Part shown: positions 12,901 through 23,829 of the stretch, one piece after another
Layout: every line of letters begins with the position of its first letter
How positions within the stretch are numbered: the first letter of the stretch is position 1
From: Pycnopodia helianthoides
Lineage: Eukaryota; Echinodermata; Asteroidea; Forcipulatida; Asteriidae
Assembly: GCA_032158295.1 (NCBI GenBank)
Contig: CM063247.1
Span: forward strand, 11,517,899 to 11,581,898
Direction: 5' to 3'
Length of the DNA: 64,000 bases
Program-made: the position numbers and the translations under genes
The notes under the pieces: model-generated
What the model saw: the letters and a program-made list of their open reading frames with translations, nothing else
Database searches by the model: none
Told to the model about the DNA's origin: nothing

Positions 12901-15900
12901 GGCCCCATTTTGTCCTCTGGCCCCGTATGTCACGCTCAACAGTTGTGTGTCTGCACGTGTACTAACCGATTTTTTTAAGGGGCACCAAGGCCAAGACCAG
13001 GGCAACAGAGGCATCTGTGTATTTACTAAAGAGGCATGTAACTTTCAGCTGCCCAGCTAATTTACTTTTTGTTTTGTTTTCAAAGATCATTTGATTGCCG
13101 TAGAGAACTGACAAAACACTCTACAATGTGTTGCCTGCTTGGCCTTGTCCTCATAGTTTGCAATTACAAAGTTGCATGTCTGTACGATAGAAATGAGCGA
13201 CTCAAAACAAGCTCTCATGTCGGAACTTTCACAGGTTGCGTTTCTTCTATTGATCCTGTACCCCCAAAGGTGAACAATCTCTTTAAAGCAGTTGTTGAAA
13301 AGTGCACTACTCCGGAGTGGGAAGGCCATGGTTGCCGTTGAATAATCATTTCAAAATTTCTGTGAAGAAAAAAAGGCCGCGACAGACAGGATCTGAGGAT
13401 CTGCACGTGTGAGAATAATCAATGTCATCGCCTTAAGTGTCTCCACCCCCCCCCCCCCAGAGGAAAATGCACTTTTAGCATTCTATCTCAAAAGTTCATC
13501 CCAATGATGGTAATTAAATCTCACATAATCATTCACTTTAAATGATTGTATTATTTAATCTAGAGACAAAGATGCCTCAGCGTCCTATTGACTTTACGAC
13601 TTACTCATATAAGCTGATACTTAATAGTGGCTTCTTATACAGCGCTCATATCTGTCACTCAGTGACGCTCAAGGGGCTTCAACATTCAGTATTTTCCTGC
13701 AAGGTATTGTGGAGCTACGTTTTTTGAAGTTTTAGACCTATTCCTTTACATAGCACCATGTAATGGTTTACAAGGTGCTGTGGCGCAATATGCTGCCAAT
13801 CAAACCAGGAACACCGGGGCGAACCCCTTCCTTTTCGATAAGTGCACTGGGTTCTTTTACGTGCATTACACAACACACGGGACCAACGGCTTAACGTCCC
13901 ATCCGAAGGAGGCAGCAATAATGGTTAAGTGTCTTGCTTAAGGACACAAGTGTCATGACCGGGACTCGAACCCACACTCTGCTGTTAATGGGATGGTTAC
14001 GTCCATACCAGAGAATCTCCAAGGGATATTTTTGTTCGTCCATTTGTAAGAGACAGAACCTGTTTCTAAAAAAAAAGAGTTGTGGCACAATATTGCAGAC
14101 CCTCTTCACCACAAGAGGGTGCCATTTTTTGAGAGAGGGGTGGGGGAAGCGTACATGTAGAACAAGGTAAACAGAACTTTTGACTTTAATAAATTTGAAA
14201 CAAGAAGAAGACAATATTGTCATGTTTACTTTTAAAAGTGTCTGATAAACATTGACAGTCGTTTTTACTTTTGCTACAAAATTAATTATAGAAGTTTCAT
14301 GATTATGCGTTGAAGCAATGTACGTGGGTCCCAAAAATGTTTGAATACGTGTCAGACTTGCACGGTGTAAATTCCTTTGTGTACATTTTGACTCCCAAAA
14401 TGGGGGACAGGATAGATGCCTGTAAGTGCACTGTTTTTCACGAATTGGCTCGGTACAGTACCTGTGTTACATTGCTTGTCTGTGTGCTTGTACTTTCTAA
14501 TATTGTTTTGTATTTCCTTTGTTCTCTGGTATGGAGCCTTGAACACCCATTTAGGTTTTTTGGTTGCGCATTATGAATCCTTATTATTGTTTTGACTGTT
14601 ATTTAACTTGTGAGACTTTTGGCCAGTTGTTCTCAGTTTTGATTGGTCTATAAGATGTATTTTTATGGGGCAGGGCTTTGGATTGGTCTGAGTGTTATGC
14701 ATTTTCAGGATTATGTGGGAATGTACAGCATGTATGTGCCATTACTTCATCACGGCAGGCATTTACCACATATTTTTGTCGTTGTTTTCATTATTTGCGT
14801 AGATCCTAGCAGGGAGCCGTTGTTAAGGCCCTACTAACAACAGGAAAGAAAACCATAATTTGAAGAAGAAAAAAAAAACCCAATCTATATGTATTATAGC
14901 GCAAAAATCTTCAATTCAAACTTATTACAACGTGCAATGAGTAAATTGTCTGGTGCAATTGCACTCAATTCCACATTTTTCAAACTTCCTTTTAAGCTGT
15001 CGCTTCGGACTATCTTGAAACAGTGATTCATCGCACGAATCACCAGCGCTAAAGTGTGGCCACATTAAGCCAGCCTGTCTGTAGGCATTTGTCTACTAGC
15101 GTGGGGAGCATGGTCTGTCTAGATCGTTGCCTTCTTATTATACATTAGGGAGTCTGATTGATGACTAGATATAGTGTTTGCCCGAACTTTTTCAGTAACA
15201 AGCCAGCGGGACCAGTTGTACATGTCATTTCACTAGTCTATCGGCTTTTTCGGGGGGCGGGGGGGGGGGGGGGGGGGCACTGGTCTGTATGCCGTATTAA
15301 ATAGGGATGCTTTTCAACACTGAATTAGCCAGCAGGACCACGTAAGAAAAATTCTGTCTGTCCTCTGGGCTCGGATTCTCAAAGCCTCATCTTTAAGATG
15401 AGTTGTCAGAGTGTCGCCATGGTGATTTGTATCTTGACATTGCACTTTGCTTAGCGATTAAGATGGATTTGGCACTTGAGATCAATCTGTTTTTTTTTGC
15501 CCTTTGTGAAATCAGCCAGGCGTTTTGTGAACTAGCATGTGGCCAGTGGACCGTTGTTTAATGAAGAATGACGAGATCGGTCATGTATGTAGACAGGAGC
15601 AAGGAACGGACCCCTGAGCTTATTTAATAGAATGCCAACAGAAATGGCACTTGTTCATGCCGCATTAAACTTAAAAGCGGATTCTGGTCGCTGGTCTGCG
15701 GGCGTGCTGGGACATCTAGTACTTACAGGCCATATATTATATTTTTTATAGATAACGCAGTACGTTGCGTGGCGTGAATTTAAATTTTACGCATTGCGCA
15801 CTACGCATTACACTCGATGCATGACGGACACATGTATTTCCGGCCTAGGACATCCTACTCTAGAATGTGGGGGTTATGGGTTGGAATCCAACCCAAGTAT

Positions 15901-16866
15901 CCGGTGGATATTTTTTGTCCACAGGACTCAGAAAGCACTAGGTATGCTGTGCTTATCATACATGGTGTAGGGTAGAACACAAATACGTACAGTAGACTGT
16001 GATTTTCTTGTATAGCATGTCATGGCCAAGGGATCTAGTGCACTGGACTCAAGTCATAGGGGTGTGGGTTCGAATCCCGGTCATGACACTTGTGTCCTTG
16101 AGCAAGATGCTTTACTATAATTGCTTCTCTTCACCCAGTGGTATAAATGGGCACCTGCAAGGGTAGAGGTTGATATTGTTTTTGAAAAAGCCTTCGGAGC
16201 GCTGCATTCCGGGGCTGTATACTCCCGAGAGAGCTGAGAAAGATTACAGGAATGTTATTGGCCCAGTGACCAGGGCACCAATGAAAAGTGCATTGAAAAT
16301 GTGCTATTGAAGAATGCACTAGGAGACATCATTAATTGCAGTGTGTGTAGATACTTGTTTCCTAGTCTCTTTCCTTCATTTTTAAAAATTTATTTTAAAT
16401 TTGTATTATTTTTTTTAATTTATTTATTTATTTATTTTTTTTTTTTTGGGGGGGGGGTTCTTTTTGTCAAAATGTAACAATTTATATCTTGTTTATTATG
16501 TACATATGGTTTAATAAAGCAGGCCATAATGGAAAATATGTATTGAAGTGTGTACTTGACATTACTGTATTGACATACTTCTTGGCAAGAAGTCCACTTC
16601 AGATTCTACTTCTTGTACATTTCACATGCTTTCAAAGACTCTAACATTCCAAGAAGAACAACCTCTCTAAGTTATTTGTAATAATTATTTTTCTATCCAA
16701 GTAAGCATAGAGATGAAGTTTCTAGGAAAAAATGGTAATGGCCAGTTTTGTTGTACCTTTTAAATGCAGCTCTTTTTTTTCTTTCTTTCATTTTTATTTT
16801 TATTTTTTTGTGCAGGAAGCAGAGTTGGATCGCCTGTCTAAACAGTATGTTTCATCATCTGCGTGA
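908..16866 (+). CDS. COPE: Coatomer subunit epsilon (epsilon-COP), C-terminal six exons; 5' part outside window
   Basis: Epsilon-COP is a subunit of the COPI coatomer, which coats vesicles for Golgi-to-ER and intra-Golgi transport. It is a TPR-type helical protein that binds and stabilises alpha-COP. Six exons are seen: 908-957, 2541-2676, 2928-3083, 8193-8261, 8778-8852 and 16816-16866. All junctions are AG/GT and the reading frame is continuous across them, giving 178 residues. Recognisable epsilon-COP blocks in order are [82 protein letters not shown] and the short tail LDRLSKQY. Animal epsilon-COP is about 300 residues, so roughly the first 130 should be encoded before the window; no convincing exon was found in 1-907. 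Introns 3 (5.1 kb) and 5 (8.0 kb) are filled with repeats. Confidence 0.95.
958..1670. other. COPE intron sequence, nothing recognised
   Basis: Only short open frames without domain signatures. It precedes the 79-bp tandem array. Confidence 0.5.
1671..2012 (+). repeat. Tandem repeat, period about 79 bp, four units plus a partial fifth
   Basis: The anchor GATTGCTATATAAG recurs at 1677, 1756, 1835 (TATGTAAG), 1912 and, diverged, at about 1991. Spacings are 79, 79, 77 and 79 bp. It lies in COPE intron 1. Confidence 0.9.
2024..2215 (+). mobile_element. Degenerate tRNA-derived SINE fragments
   Basis: The head GCTGAGTGGTTTAGTGCAAT plus a degenerate B box (GCTCAAATCC) resembles the other SINEs in the window. 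TTTATATAGCGCTTTATAC, the reverse of a SINE 3' end, and TGTCCTTGAGCAAG follow, so two fragments appear to be joined. Confidence 0.55.
2541..2676 (+). CDS. COPE: COPE exon: CLALTIQ through FNLAV
   Basis: Acceptor ttgctcag and donor gtgagt. The first T completes the split Cys codon. The exon encodes the [14 protein letters not shown] helix and the ATLTQ...AW motif, both typical of epsilon-COP. A longer open frame from 2464 to 3006 runs through the splice sites and is not the real product. Confidence 0.93.
2928..3083 (+). CDS. COPE: COPE exon: [12 protein letters not shown] through LQEALER
   Basis: Acceptor catcaccag and donor gtaaga, phase 0 at both ends, 52 codons. It contains the strongly conserved [14 protein letters not shown] and LLLNGQA blocks of the epsilon-COP TPR-like repeat region. 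A tRNA-type SINE and then the 3' end of a LINE follow immediately in the intron. Confidence 0.95.
3145..3350 (+). mobile_element. tRNA-derived SINE, abutting the LINE tail
   Basis: The head reads like a tRNA: AAAGCGCTCGCCTCTCAC and then the B box GGTTTGATTC at about 3192. A body containing GGTTCTCTCCTATGCCAGGA follows. It ends where the LINE tail begins, so it may have served as the LINE target. Confidence 0.6.
3352..7020 (-). mobile_element. CR1/L2-group non-LTR retrotransposon, near full length, inactivated
   Basis: Inserted antisense in COPE intron 3. The 3' end (low coordinates) has an AATAAA-containing UTR and an AATAAT/ATAATA tail at about 3352-3375, as usual for CR1/L2 elements. The 5' boundary is uncertain; two copies of TACGTCCTTCGCAAT lie at about 7001-7035. 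The element encodes an apurinic-type endonuclease followed by a reverse transcriptase. It has in-frame stops and at least two frameshifts, so it is dead in this assembly. Confidence 0.88.
3556..6758 (-). pseudogene. LINE ORF2: endonuclease/reverse transcriptase, broken by one stop and two frameshifts
   Basis: Segments in translation order are 6758-6540 and 6539-4758 (same frame, separated by one TGA at 6540-6542), then about 4855-4436, then about 4455-3556. The endonuclease keeps its catalytic signatures: [20 protein letters not shown] and AHSDHN. The RT shows [31 protein letters not shown] and the active site YVDD, then the thumb-like [15 protein letters not shown]. The first frameshift falls near 4790-4815, after AIVIPLPK. 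The second is near 4455, where FLNQQ changes frame to QCVRYKH. The upstream region 6765-7001 is in the same frame behind another stop and encodes a hydrophobic stretch that could be the decayed N-terminus. The stop near 3556 ends the frame naturally. Confidence 0.88.
7276..7289. repeat. Homopolymeric G tract, one of many in the window
   Basis: Similar runs of about 8 or more G or C occur near 10094, 12351, 12479, 13447, 15253, 16447, 17875, 19747, 21777, 24110, 24837, 29131, 57478 and 62299. They are probably polymorphic and prone to length error. Confidence 0.8.
7290..8192. other. COPE intron 3, distal part; nothing recognised
   Basis: No coding or repeat family recognised between the LINE and the 8193 exon. 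Confidence 0.5.
8193..8261 (+). CDS. COPE: COPE exon: [23 protein letters not shown]
   Basis: Acceptor atctctcaacag and donor gtgagt, 23 codons, phase 0. The PETLxNxIVLSQHxGK motif is diagnostic of epsilon-COP. Confidence 0.95.
8376..8436 (+). mobile_element. Truncated tRNA-derived SINE head
   Basis: GTGTCGTGGCCGAGTGGTTT followed by GATTCAAGTTCTGGTGGTGC matches the 5' tRNA-like head of the 28243-28604 SINE family. The body is missing. Confidence 0.7.
8778..8852 (+). CDS. COPE: COPE exon: [25 protein letters not shown]
   Basis: Acceptor tatcttcag and donor gtaaga, 25 codons, phase 0. It matches the epsilon-COP segment NRYxSQLKDxHxxHPFxK. Confidence 0.95.
8922..9295 (+). mobile_element. MITE, TTAA type (AGGTATTATACAGG ends)
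   Basis: The left end AAAGGTATTATACAGGATTG and the right end CAATCCTGTATATTACCTTT are inverted, flanked by ATAA (mutated) and TTAA. The same left terminus starts the copies at 60235 and 60857. It is inside COPE intron 5. Confidence 0.8.
9671..10021 (+). mobile_element. tRNA-derived SINE, full-length body
   Basis: B box GGTTCGAGTCC at about 9715, then TGTCCTTAAGCAAAACACTT, a central body with GCCACAGCACCTTGTAAACC, and the 3' end AAGCACTATGTAAGAACTG followed by an ATT-rich tail. Confidence 0.8.
10340..10590 (-). mobile_element. tRNA-derived SINE, diverged
   Basis: Reverse-strand copy: the B-box complement GGGATTCGAAGCC lies at about 10540. GACACGAGTGTCAT and CACAAGAACCATCTCTGCCC match the 28243-28604 element. 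Confidence 0.75.
11123..11506 (+). mobile_element. MITE family A (TTAA, AGGAACATTACAG ends), copy 1
   Basis: 384 bp with TTAA at both ends and inverted termini AGGAACATTACAGAATTGG / CCAATTCTGTAATGTTCCT. It contains the core CACTATTTTCTCGTGAC and a hairpin around CGCTCAGTGAGCG. Confidence 0.92.
11510..13060. other. COPE intron 5, no gene recognised
   Basis: Several G runs and low-complexity A tracts. No domain-bearing open frame seen. Confidence 0.5.
13735..14000 (-). mobile_element. tRNA-derived SINE, same subfamily as 9671-10021
   Basis: The complement of GGTTCGAGTCC is at about 13963. GGACACAAGTGTCATGACC and GGTTTACAAGGTGCTGTGGC match the body of the 9671 copy in reverse. The 3' tail is truncated. 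Confidence 0.8.
14170..16010. other. COPE intron 5, no gene recognised
   Basis: One long poly-G stretch at about 15253-15277. No coding or repeat signature identified. Confidence 0.5.
16012..16300 (+). mobile_element. tRNA-derived SINE
   Basis: Head GTCATGGCCAAGGGATCTAG, B box GGGTTCGAATCCCGG at about 16066-16080, then TGACACTTGTGTCCTTGAGC. The body has CCCAGTGGTATAAATGGGCA and GGCCCAGTGACCAGGG as in the 28243 copy. Confidence 0.82.
16816..16866 (+). CDS. COPE: COPE terminal coding exon with stop
   Basis: The acceptor tttttttgtgcag follows a long pyrimidine tract. Sixteen codons ([11 protein letters not shown]...A) end in TGA at 16864-16866, which is the usual length and character of the epsilon-COP C-terminus. 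Confidence 0.92.
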   Translation, partial: EAELDRLSKQYVSSSA

Positions 16867-17790
16867 GGCGTGAAACCAGACTGTACATAGATAATTATCA
16901 CTTCCCCCCCCCCTTCCTGGCTACTTTGTTCATGGGGTGAAGGATGGATTCTAACATGGGAAGAAGGTTGAGTTGGGATGGGGGTTGGCTCAATAGCCCG
17001 ATGTTATTATTCTGAAGATTTGGAAGTTATTGTAGTATATGACATTTTTACTTCTCCCTTCTACACCCTGTGATTCACATTGTGACATTGATAAACCAGT
17101 TTTTATTGTTACCCTGTGATGTGTGTTTCTTTGTTTCTAGTAGCATTATTGATGTAGGCCTACATGTACATGACATAAAATAAGTCCACTGTCAGTTTGC
17201 TTGTGAAGTGTATGTAAAAGCAAAACAAATATTTTTAATTATTATTTTATTTTGGGGGGTGGGTGCTGGCAGGAGTCAGCGTTGTCTTGTTTTGCTCTTT
17301 TAAAAGTGACTATTATCATAAATGTCACAATTTATTTTCTCATACTGTGGGCAGCTTTTGTGATTTGCATTGTAGGAAATTTAAAGGTTGGAATATCCTT
17401 ACATTTTTTTGTAAATCGCAATCTCAAACAGTGCTGTACTCAATGTTTCCTTTTTCTCGTCCATGGTTGGCAAAACCAGTGGATTGTCACTTGTACATGT
17501 ACATGATATATGGTAACCAGTGAAGTTTTGTCTTAATTTTGTGGCACATTCTTTGATTCTCTGGAAAGGGCCAATATTTTCTTTTCTAGTGAATGTTTCA
17601 TGTACATGTACATTTTTTCCATTGCTCTGTTTTCAATAACCCAACCGTAAACTGTTCCCTAACGAGGGCTGCCACGTCAGCCCCAGTTGTACTGTTCGCC
17701 TCTTAACAAAAATGTTCATGTTATATTAATGCTTTAGGGCATTTCCCAAATCATGTGTTCTGAAAGAAATAAACAGTTTAGTAATTAAAG
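16867..17790 (+). other. COPE 3' untranslated region (inferred)
   Basis: Non-coding sequence directly downstream of the COPE stop. It is AT-rich with one C run and one G run. It ends just after an AATAAA hexamer followed by GT-rich sequence. The end point is inferred. Confidence 0.6.
17768..17773 (+). terminator. Polyadenylation signal AATAAA for COPE
   Basis: Canonical hexamer about 900 bp after the stop. It is followed within about 30 bp by a GT/T-rich stretch (gttgttgttgtttgttg), the usual downstream element. Earlier AATAAA hexamers lie upstream of the last exon, so this is the best candidate. Confidence 0.55.
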
Positions 17791-17799
17791 TATGTTCTG

Positions 17800-18235
17800 T
17801 GATTGCATTTGTTGTTGTTGTTTGTTGTTATGTCTGATATTATTTCTCAGTTTCAAGTCGTTTTTTTTTTTTCGGGGGGGGGGGGGAGACAAGGTTTCTC
17901 ATACCAGCCAGACATCACCACTATTTTCAAGAATTTGGCATTTTTATTTCCTGTTTGATTACTAATGTCTAAGTTGTATCGGCTTGCTTTCCTGAAACCA
18001 AGATATTTAAAAAATATTGTTCTGACTTGGACTACCACTAAATTAGGCTGTGGAAATCAGTTGCTACCCCTCTTGTTTCGAACAAACGCAATTTGCGTTA
18101 ACTGATGACTCCATGAAAAATAAAATATCTTGCATATTTGATGTGTGCCAATTAAAAAAATGCACAGTCATTTCTTTGGAAAAAAAATTCAACATGTTTA
18201 GGCCTACTTTGGGGGAAAAAAATTAAGGGCGTCTA
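17800..18235. other. Intergenic, nothing recognised
   Basis: T and G runs near 17860-17888. No gene signature. Confidence 0.5.
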
Positions 18236-18715
18236 CGAAACACAAGTTTTCAGGCTCTGAGAAATTCTTCGCACTTTGTAAATCCGGTGCAACGTTTCGA
18301 AAAATCATTGTTTTTTTCTTCTAGAGGATATTTAAGTGTTCAGGCTTGCAAAAGAACTGGAGGCTTGGTAATTCCAGTGCGCCTTTTCAAAAACACCGAA
18401 GGTTTTCCTTTGCAAGGATCTTTGCAAAACCTGGGTTTTCAGGCTCGGAAAGCAACTGCTAAAGCTTGGTAATTCCAGTGCGCCGTTTCGAAAATACTTA
18501 GGTTTTTCCTCTGTAAAAAATGTGGATCTTTGCGAAACCTGGGCTTTCAGGCTCGGGAAAACAACTGGAAGCTTGGTCATTCCAGTGCGCCGTTTCGAAA
18601 ATACTTGGTTTTTTCCTCTGTATAATTGGATCTTTGCGAAACCTGGATTTTCAGGCTCGGAAAACAACTGGAAGCTTGGTAAGTCCAGTGCGCCGTTTCG
18701 GAAATACATTTGGTC
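18236..18715 (+). repeat. Tandem minisatellite, about 90-107-bp units, five copies
   Basis: The anchor TTCCAGTGCGCCGTTTCGAA recurs with junctions at about 18290, 18380, 18481, 18588 and 18691. Units share GGATCTTTGCGAAACCTGG and TTTTCAGGCTCGGAAA. The array is open in more than one frame on both strands; this is a by-product of repetition rather than evidence of a protein. Confidence 0.88.
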
Positions 18716-18884
18716 ATTGGACTTGCACAACGTTGAAGCAAGTTTTGAAATGGTGTTCCCGGATGTACAACGAAGTCTCGTCTGTGTCGGGCAGTCGTCT
18801 CAAATTGTGTTGATTTCAATGAGCATTGGAAATAGTTTGTTTTATTTTAAAGGTAGGGTCATACTTTGTTGATAATCCCGTTTT

Positions 18885-19275
18885 GGGGTTTAATTCCTGT
18901 CTGAAAGCCTCCATGTTATAAAGATGGTAATGGAAATAAGCATCCTTCGAAATGATTCCGTCCGAGGTGACCCCGTGGATTCTAAATTTTTTATCAATAA
19001 AATAAATAAATAAAAGAATATTGAAAAAACTTGAATCTCCAAAAGTCACCTCAAGGCGAGTTTTGGAGTTAGAGAGTCAAGTTTTCGTAGTGTCCATTTG
19101 TGAATGTAACAGCCAGAGATGGTTGGTAAACGTGGATGGATTCGACGTTCTTATAATGAAAATACCGTGACAGGTTTTTTTGTGCGGTTTTTCTCAACAA
19201 GTATACACTGTATTCAGCTGAAACTTTCACGGGTGACTTTATTGTATCTTTCTTTATAATTCTGGCGATCAACTG
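18885..19275 (+). repeat. Dispersed repeat, copy 1 (partner at 52445-52705)
   Basis: Shared blocks in the same order and orientation include GTTATAAAGATG, GTGGATGGATTCGACGTTCT and CACTGTATTCAGCTGAAACT. The class is unknown. Confidence 0.75.
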
Positions 19276-19559
19276 TTCGTTTTTTCTTCAAAATATTTTC
19301 TCAACGATGTTTTGAGTGTTACGAATGGATTCATTACACATTGAAGATCAAATACATATTCTTAGAATGTGTGTCGTGACTTCTGAAAGTGGGGAAAAAA
19401 TGGCAAATATGGTGACTAGTCTGACAAAAATGGTCGAAATTGCAATTTCGGGGATTTTTTTTTACATTAGATGTGTCGTAACCTTCCGGTCTGGAGTGCG
19501 ACCGTCGGGAGGATGGAGGGTTACGATTGTCGCAACTAAACGTTGTCAAGCCTAATAAT

Positions 19560-21320
19560 TTGCCGCTTAATGTAGCTCTGCAGCTCTATGTAATACCTGG
19601 GCCCCGTTTCTATACGCTCTTTGGGGATGATGGTACCTTGGATTTTATGATCAGTCAGCTTTCAGACCGAAACCAATAAGCTCCCCCAATAGTGATTAGT
19701 CTTGTACTTTGTATTTAAACAAAACCAGTTGTTGATAAATCATCATCCCCCCCCCCCGAAAAAAAAAGAAAAAATGAAAAAAGAAAAGCAATGTTTATAT
19801 AATGTATGCTCATTAATCAAACGAACGAGATTCTTCCCTCTGGGTATTGGACGAGACGAGACGAGACGATTGCCTCTTTCAGTCCCCGTGGGAAGTGTAA
19901 AATTTCCCCGATGAGCAGAACGGAGTAGCAAGTCTGATGACCTAGTAACCAATTTAGACCATTCATCTAAATGTCAATGTATGATGTTATATGAAATTAC
20001 GGATTGAACGTATTAATGTTTGGAATGAGGAGTGATATTGTGCTGTTACGGGGGCTGGCTGGCTGTTTTTTTTTAAGCAACCTCATAATGACGCTATAAA
20101 TCTCTTACGATATTTAACATGCTGTTTCATGCAGTGTGCATTAAGACTGAGTGGGTGGGTGGGGAGGTTGGGGGGGGGTGCTCGGGGGCTCTAGACCATC
20201 TCCGCCCCAATCAGGACCTTCCTCATTTTTGTATGTTGGGGGGTTTGTTTGTTTGTTTGTTGTTTGTTTGTATGTTTGTTTGTTTGGAGGGACATGGTTG
20301 TCCAAAGTGTTATTTTATTTTTGTGTGTAGATGAGGGAATACTGAGAAGAGGAGGGTGGTGATGTTAGGTTCGACCCAAAATGTCATGAGCCCCACTCCC
20401 CCAAAAATATCATAGGCAGAATTTCCTTTTCACCCCACGCTGAAAGATTAATCCTGCTGGACGGTGCGCCACTGTGCCGGGCCGTCCCTGGTGCCACAAT
20501 CCCGGCCATATCTCGTTGGGCCCCCCTGCCCCCTTTCAATGTTGAATCACATTGTTGCACGGTCTTCTGCGTTCCAGACAACATTGAGCGGGGGGACGGG
20601 GGACGGGGGAGAGAATGTTTATTGTGAGACAGGGAATGGTTATTGTATGGTTATTGTAACGTTATAGGAACGGGTGGCCCAAGCATTTTGGCCGGGATTG
20701 CAGCCTGCATTGGTACATACACAAAAAATAGTAAAGTCTTGAACAACAGAGACTACCATCATCGTGAACCGACTTATCACAAAATAACGCATTACAACAA
20801 CAATGATTCATTTCTTGATTTTGTTTTATTGTTGTATCCCTACATACAAATAATACGGGGATATAATATAATACAGATGGAAATTCTGCACAAGAGTTCA
20901 CCGAAAGTTGTTTATAATTATGAGCATAATTTTACACATGATTACAAAAATGTACAAAGATGACCGTGCCGATATTAAATGTAATTATAAAATATATTTC
21001 GATTGATAAATAGGTTTACAAATAACATTTGTATACACGAAAATACATAATCTTCCTCTTCACATTACTATAGTACTCTGACCCGTCCGACCTTCCCGTT
21101 AGTTATATTATAATATCACTGCGAATAGCTTCTGATTCGAGAGAAAATATTTCCACACAGCATTTTGGTAATTATGTACTGCAACAGTGGTTTCTATGGT
21201 CACTTCACTTCCCCGCTAAAAATGTCTATCGACCAAATACACCCCTTCCCATCAACATGTAAATTACACTAACATTTTACTGTTTGGCAAACGGAGGGAA
21301 CATCGCGCCTTTTTTGTATG
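19560..21320. other. Intergenic, simple repeats only
   Basis: A short ACGAG repeat at about 19852-19868 and a GTTT-rich microsatellite at about 20245-20286. No gene recognised. Confidence 0.55.
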
Positions 21321-21533
21321 GGACTGACGGCGATTTTTTTTTCTGCAGCACAATTAGCCTCTTTGAGATATGGTGGACAGTATAGGAGTGCACTGTTTGG
21401 TTTGGGTGTATACAGACAAATGTACCCAAACCTAATAGTGTCATAGCATTGTGTCCACCATATTTCAAACTGGCTTATGGAGTCCAACGTGTGCTGCAGA
21501 ACATACATTTGCGGACTGACGGTTGTACGCGTT
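21321..21533. mobile_element. Foldback MITE with nested inner foldback
   Basis: Outer arms GACTGACGGCGA...TTTCTGCAGCACA and TGTGCTGCAGAA...GACTGACGG. Inner arms TTTGAGATATGGTGGAC and GTCCACCATATTTCAAA. The inner unit recurs alone at 29743 and 34251. Confidence 0.8.
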
Positions 21534-22431
21534 TGTGCGTCTGCCTAGTGCTCTGCGGCGTTTGCCATGAACCTATAATACATTTCTCTTGCCTAGCAAA
21601 TATTGTGATGACATTGGATACGGTGACAATGAGATGGAACATAGCTTTCAAGAATGATTGGTTTCAGCACTAACTGTTTAGTTTGGAAGCTGGTAGTGTA
21701 CTCTATCATTGAATTCGTGTTGCACTTCTATGGGCCTTCGTTGGGAACCATGAAACAGCGCAGCCAACGGCGGGGGGAGGGGGGGGGGCCGCACCCAATC
21801 AAAGAACAATGGCTATATTCTGTGTTTCAATAAAATATCCACAATATCACGGAATAGAAAAATATCGGGCTGATAATAAAACATGAACTAAACACACCAT
21901 AAATAATACTTAAAAATCAACGGAACACGATCGAGTTCTATACTTTAAGTAAACGCAGTACAGTTTGGAAGCTTTCTCTAAAATCCTGAACTGCTTTGTA
22001 ACGTGTCAGAATTTCATTTCAGCTACAAACGGAGAGAGCTGCACAATCAAGATTATCTTTCTTTTGGTCCTGAATTTCATTGTCTTTCTTATACTGTAAT
22101 AAATTGTATTACCTTGCAGGTCTATTTAGAGGCAGCTAAGCAACAGTGATTTGTTTCACTCGTTTAGTTTCTGTCAACCGTTAGTGTCTCTTGCATTGTA
22201 TTGTTTCTTGTTTTGTATTTGTATTGTGTATGATGACATTAACAAATAATGATAATACCAAATGCTGTTTACATTAAGGCACCCCGTGCAGTCAGGATGA
22301 TGTCATTATAGTCTAAGACATAGTCCATGGACGAGTTTTGTTCTGCAACTTGATCCTCTCATAAACAAAATCTACCATTAATTAATTTATAGTTCGAAAC
22401 CCCACAGTTAATCTCAAAAATATATTTGAAG

Positions 22432-22823
22432 TTAAAGGAACATTACAGAATTGGTAAGAACAAAATGTGTATAGAATGTACTTTTTGATCACAGATTTAC
22501 ACAAAACGTACACGGTCTATGATGATAGTAGAAAACATGCCTTGAAATATTTCTGTCTGAAATGTCATGTTTGATGAGAAATGAATAAACTAATTTTCCG
22601 ATTGGAGTTTATCGCTCAGTGAGCGTTTTATTCATTTGTTGAATCTATATGATTTCATGCAAATGTGTAATCGGTTTTTTCACTATTTTCTCGTGACCCA
22701 GAGGGCCGATCGATCTCAAACTTCTACAGGTTTGTCAGTTTATGTATATGGTGGACTACATAAAATGCTTACACTGCCAGCAACTATTTTGTTAGCAAAA
22801 CCAATTCTGTAATGTTCCTTTGA
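22432..22823 (+). mobile_element. MITE family A, copy 2
   Basis: Starts TTAAAGGAACATTACAG and ends CTGTAATGTTCCTTTGA, so the right TTAA is mutated. It is colinear with 11123-11506. Confidence 0.92.
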
Positions 22824-23071
22824 ATGGATTTCGGACCCCCCCCCAAAAAAAATATATATTTCCAACACGCTTCGGTAGGGTTACGTCTTATTCTACAGCC
22901 AAAGAACACTTTAAACCCGGATATCAAAATAATGATTTTGCTCTAGAGGAGGCACGTGTATCCAATTTGGAGCCTATGACACGTGTGTGCCATTCGGCCA
23001 TCTTAATTTGCAGACAGGAATACTGGTCCACGATTTGGAAACAGTTCAATCACCGACCGCGGTCTGGCCCC

Positions 23072-23360
23072 AATTTCATAGAGCTGCTTTTTCAAAGCAG
23101 GAAATATTACTCAACAAGTACCTGCTGAACACAAATAATAAGCAGGAAACCAGTCATAAATGGTACGTGTGACATGGTGTTTTGGCTGGTAGCCTTATTC
23201 TGGAAAGCATAAATTTGGTTGTGCATAGCTATAGTTTTTGGGCTTGAGCATCTCTTCTGAAATTCGGTCCTGCTGTTCGGTGAATTCGTGACGAGATACC
23301 ACCTTGCAAAGTGATTGTCATTTTTAAGTAAAAACACCAGGGCCCAATTTCAGAGAACTT
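23072..23360. mobile_element. Diverged foldback repeat with GGGCCCAATTTCA ends
   Basis: CCCCAATTTCATAGAGCTGC on the left faces GGGCCCAATTTCAGAG on the right. The interior has CTGGTAGCCTTATTCTGG. A related fragment is at about 23575-23730. Confidence 0.5.
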
Positions 23361-23829
23361 ACTCGGTAAGAAGCACTGTAGCTAATGATAATGTATAACA
23401 TGTTGAGAAACAACGCCCTTCAAAGGAATATGGTTTTAGAGAGAGGGATTCAAAAACATTTCAATCTGAGAGATTTTGTGCTCCAATTACGGATTATTGA
23501 TTCCTGTGTGGACATAAACCGCTCCAGATTTTACAATCGAACGGTTTCAAAAACCAAAGGTATATTTTGCCTTTCAGCAGAAGGATAATCGCTAATACAT
23601 TTCTGCTAATCAGGATACCAGTCACAGAGTGGCACATATGAAACAGTAGTTTAGCTGGTAACCTTATTCTGATACTCACAAGTTTGTTGTGCTTAAGCAT
23701 CTTTATGTGCTCAAGCAACTGTTTTAGACAGGGCCATGACTTCCATTCGGAGATATTGTGTGTTGACAGTGTCGTAGTATTCACGGTGGGGTCACGTGGT
23801 GACATGCATCATTCATGGATTGCATAAGA

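Noticed and set aside
13069..13341. 90-residue + strand frame in COPE intron 5
   Set aside because: No recognisable domain, and the opposite strand is equally open; no support for a gene.
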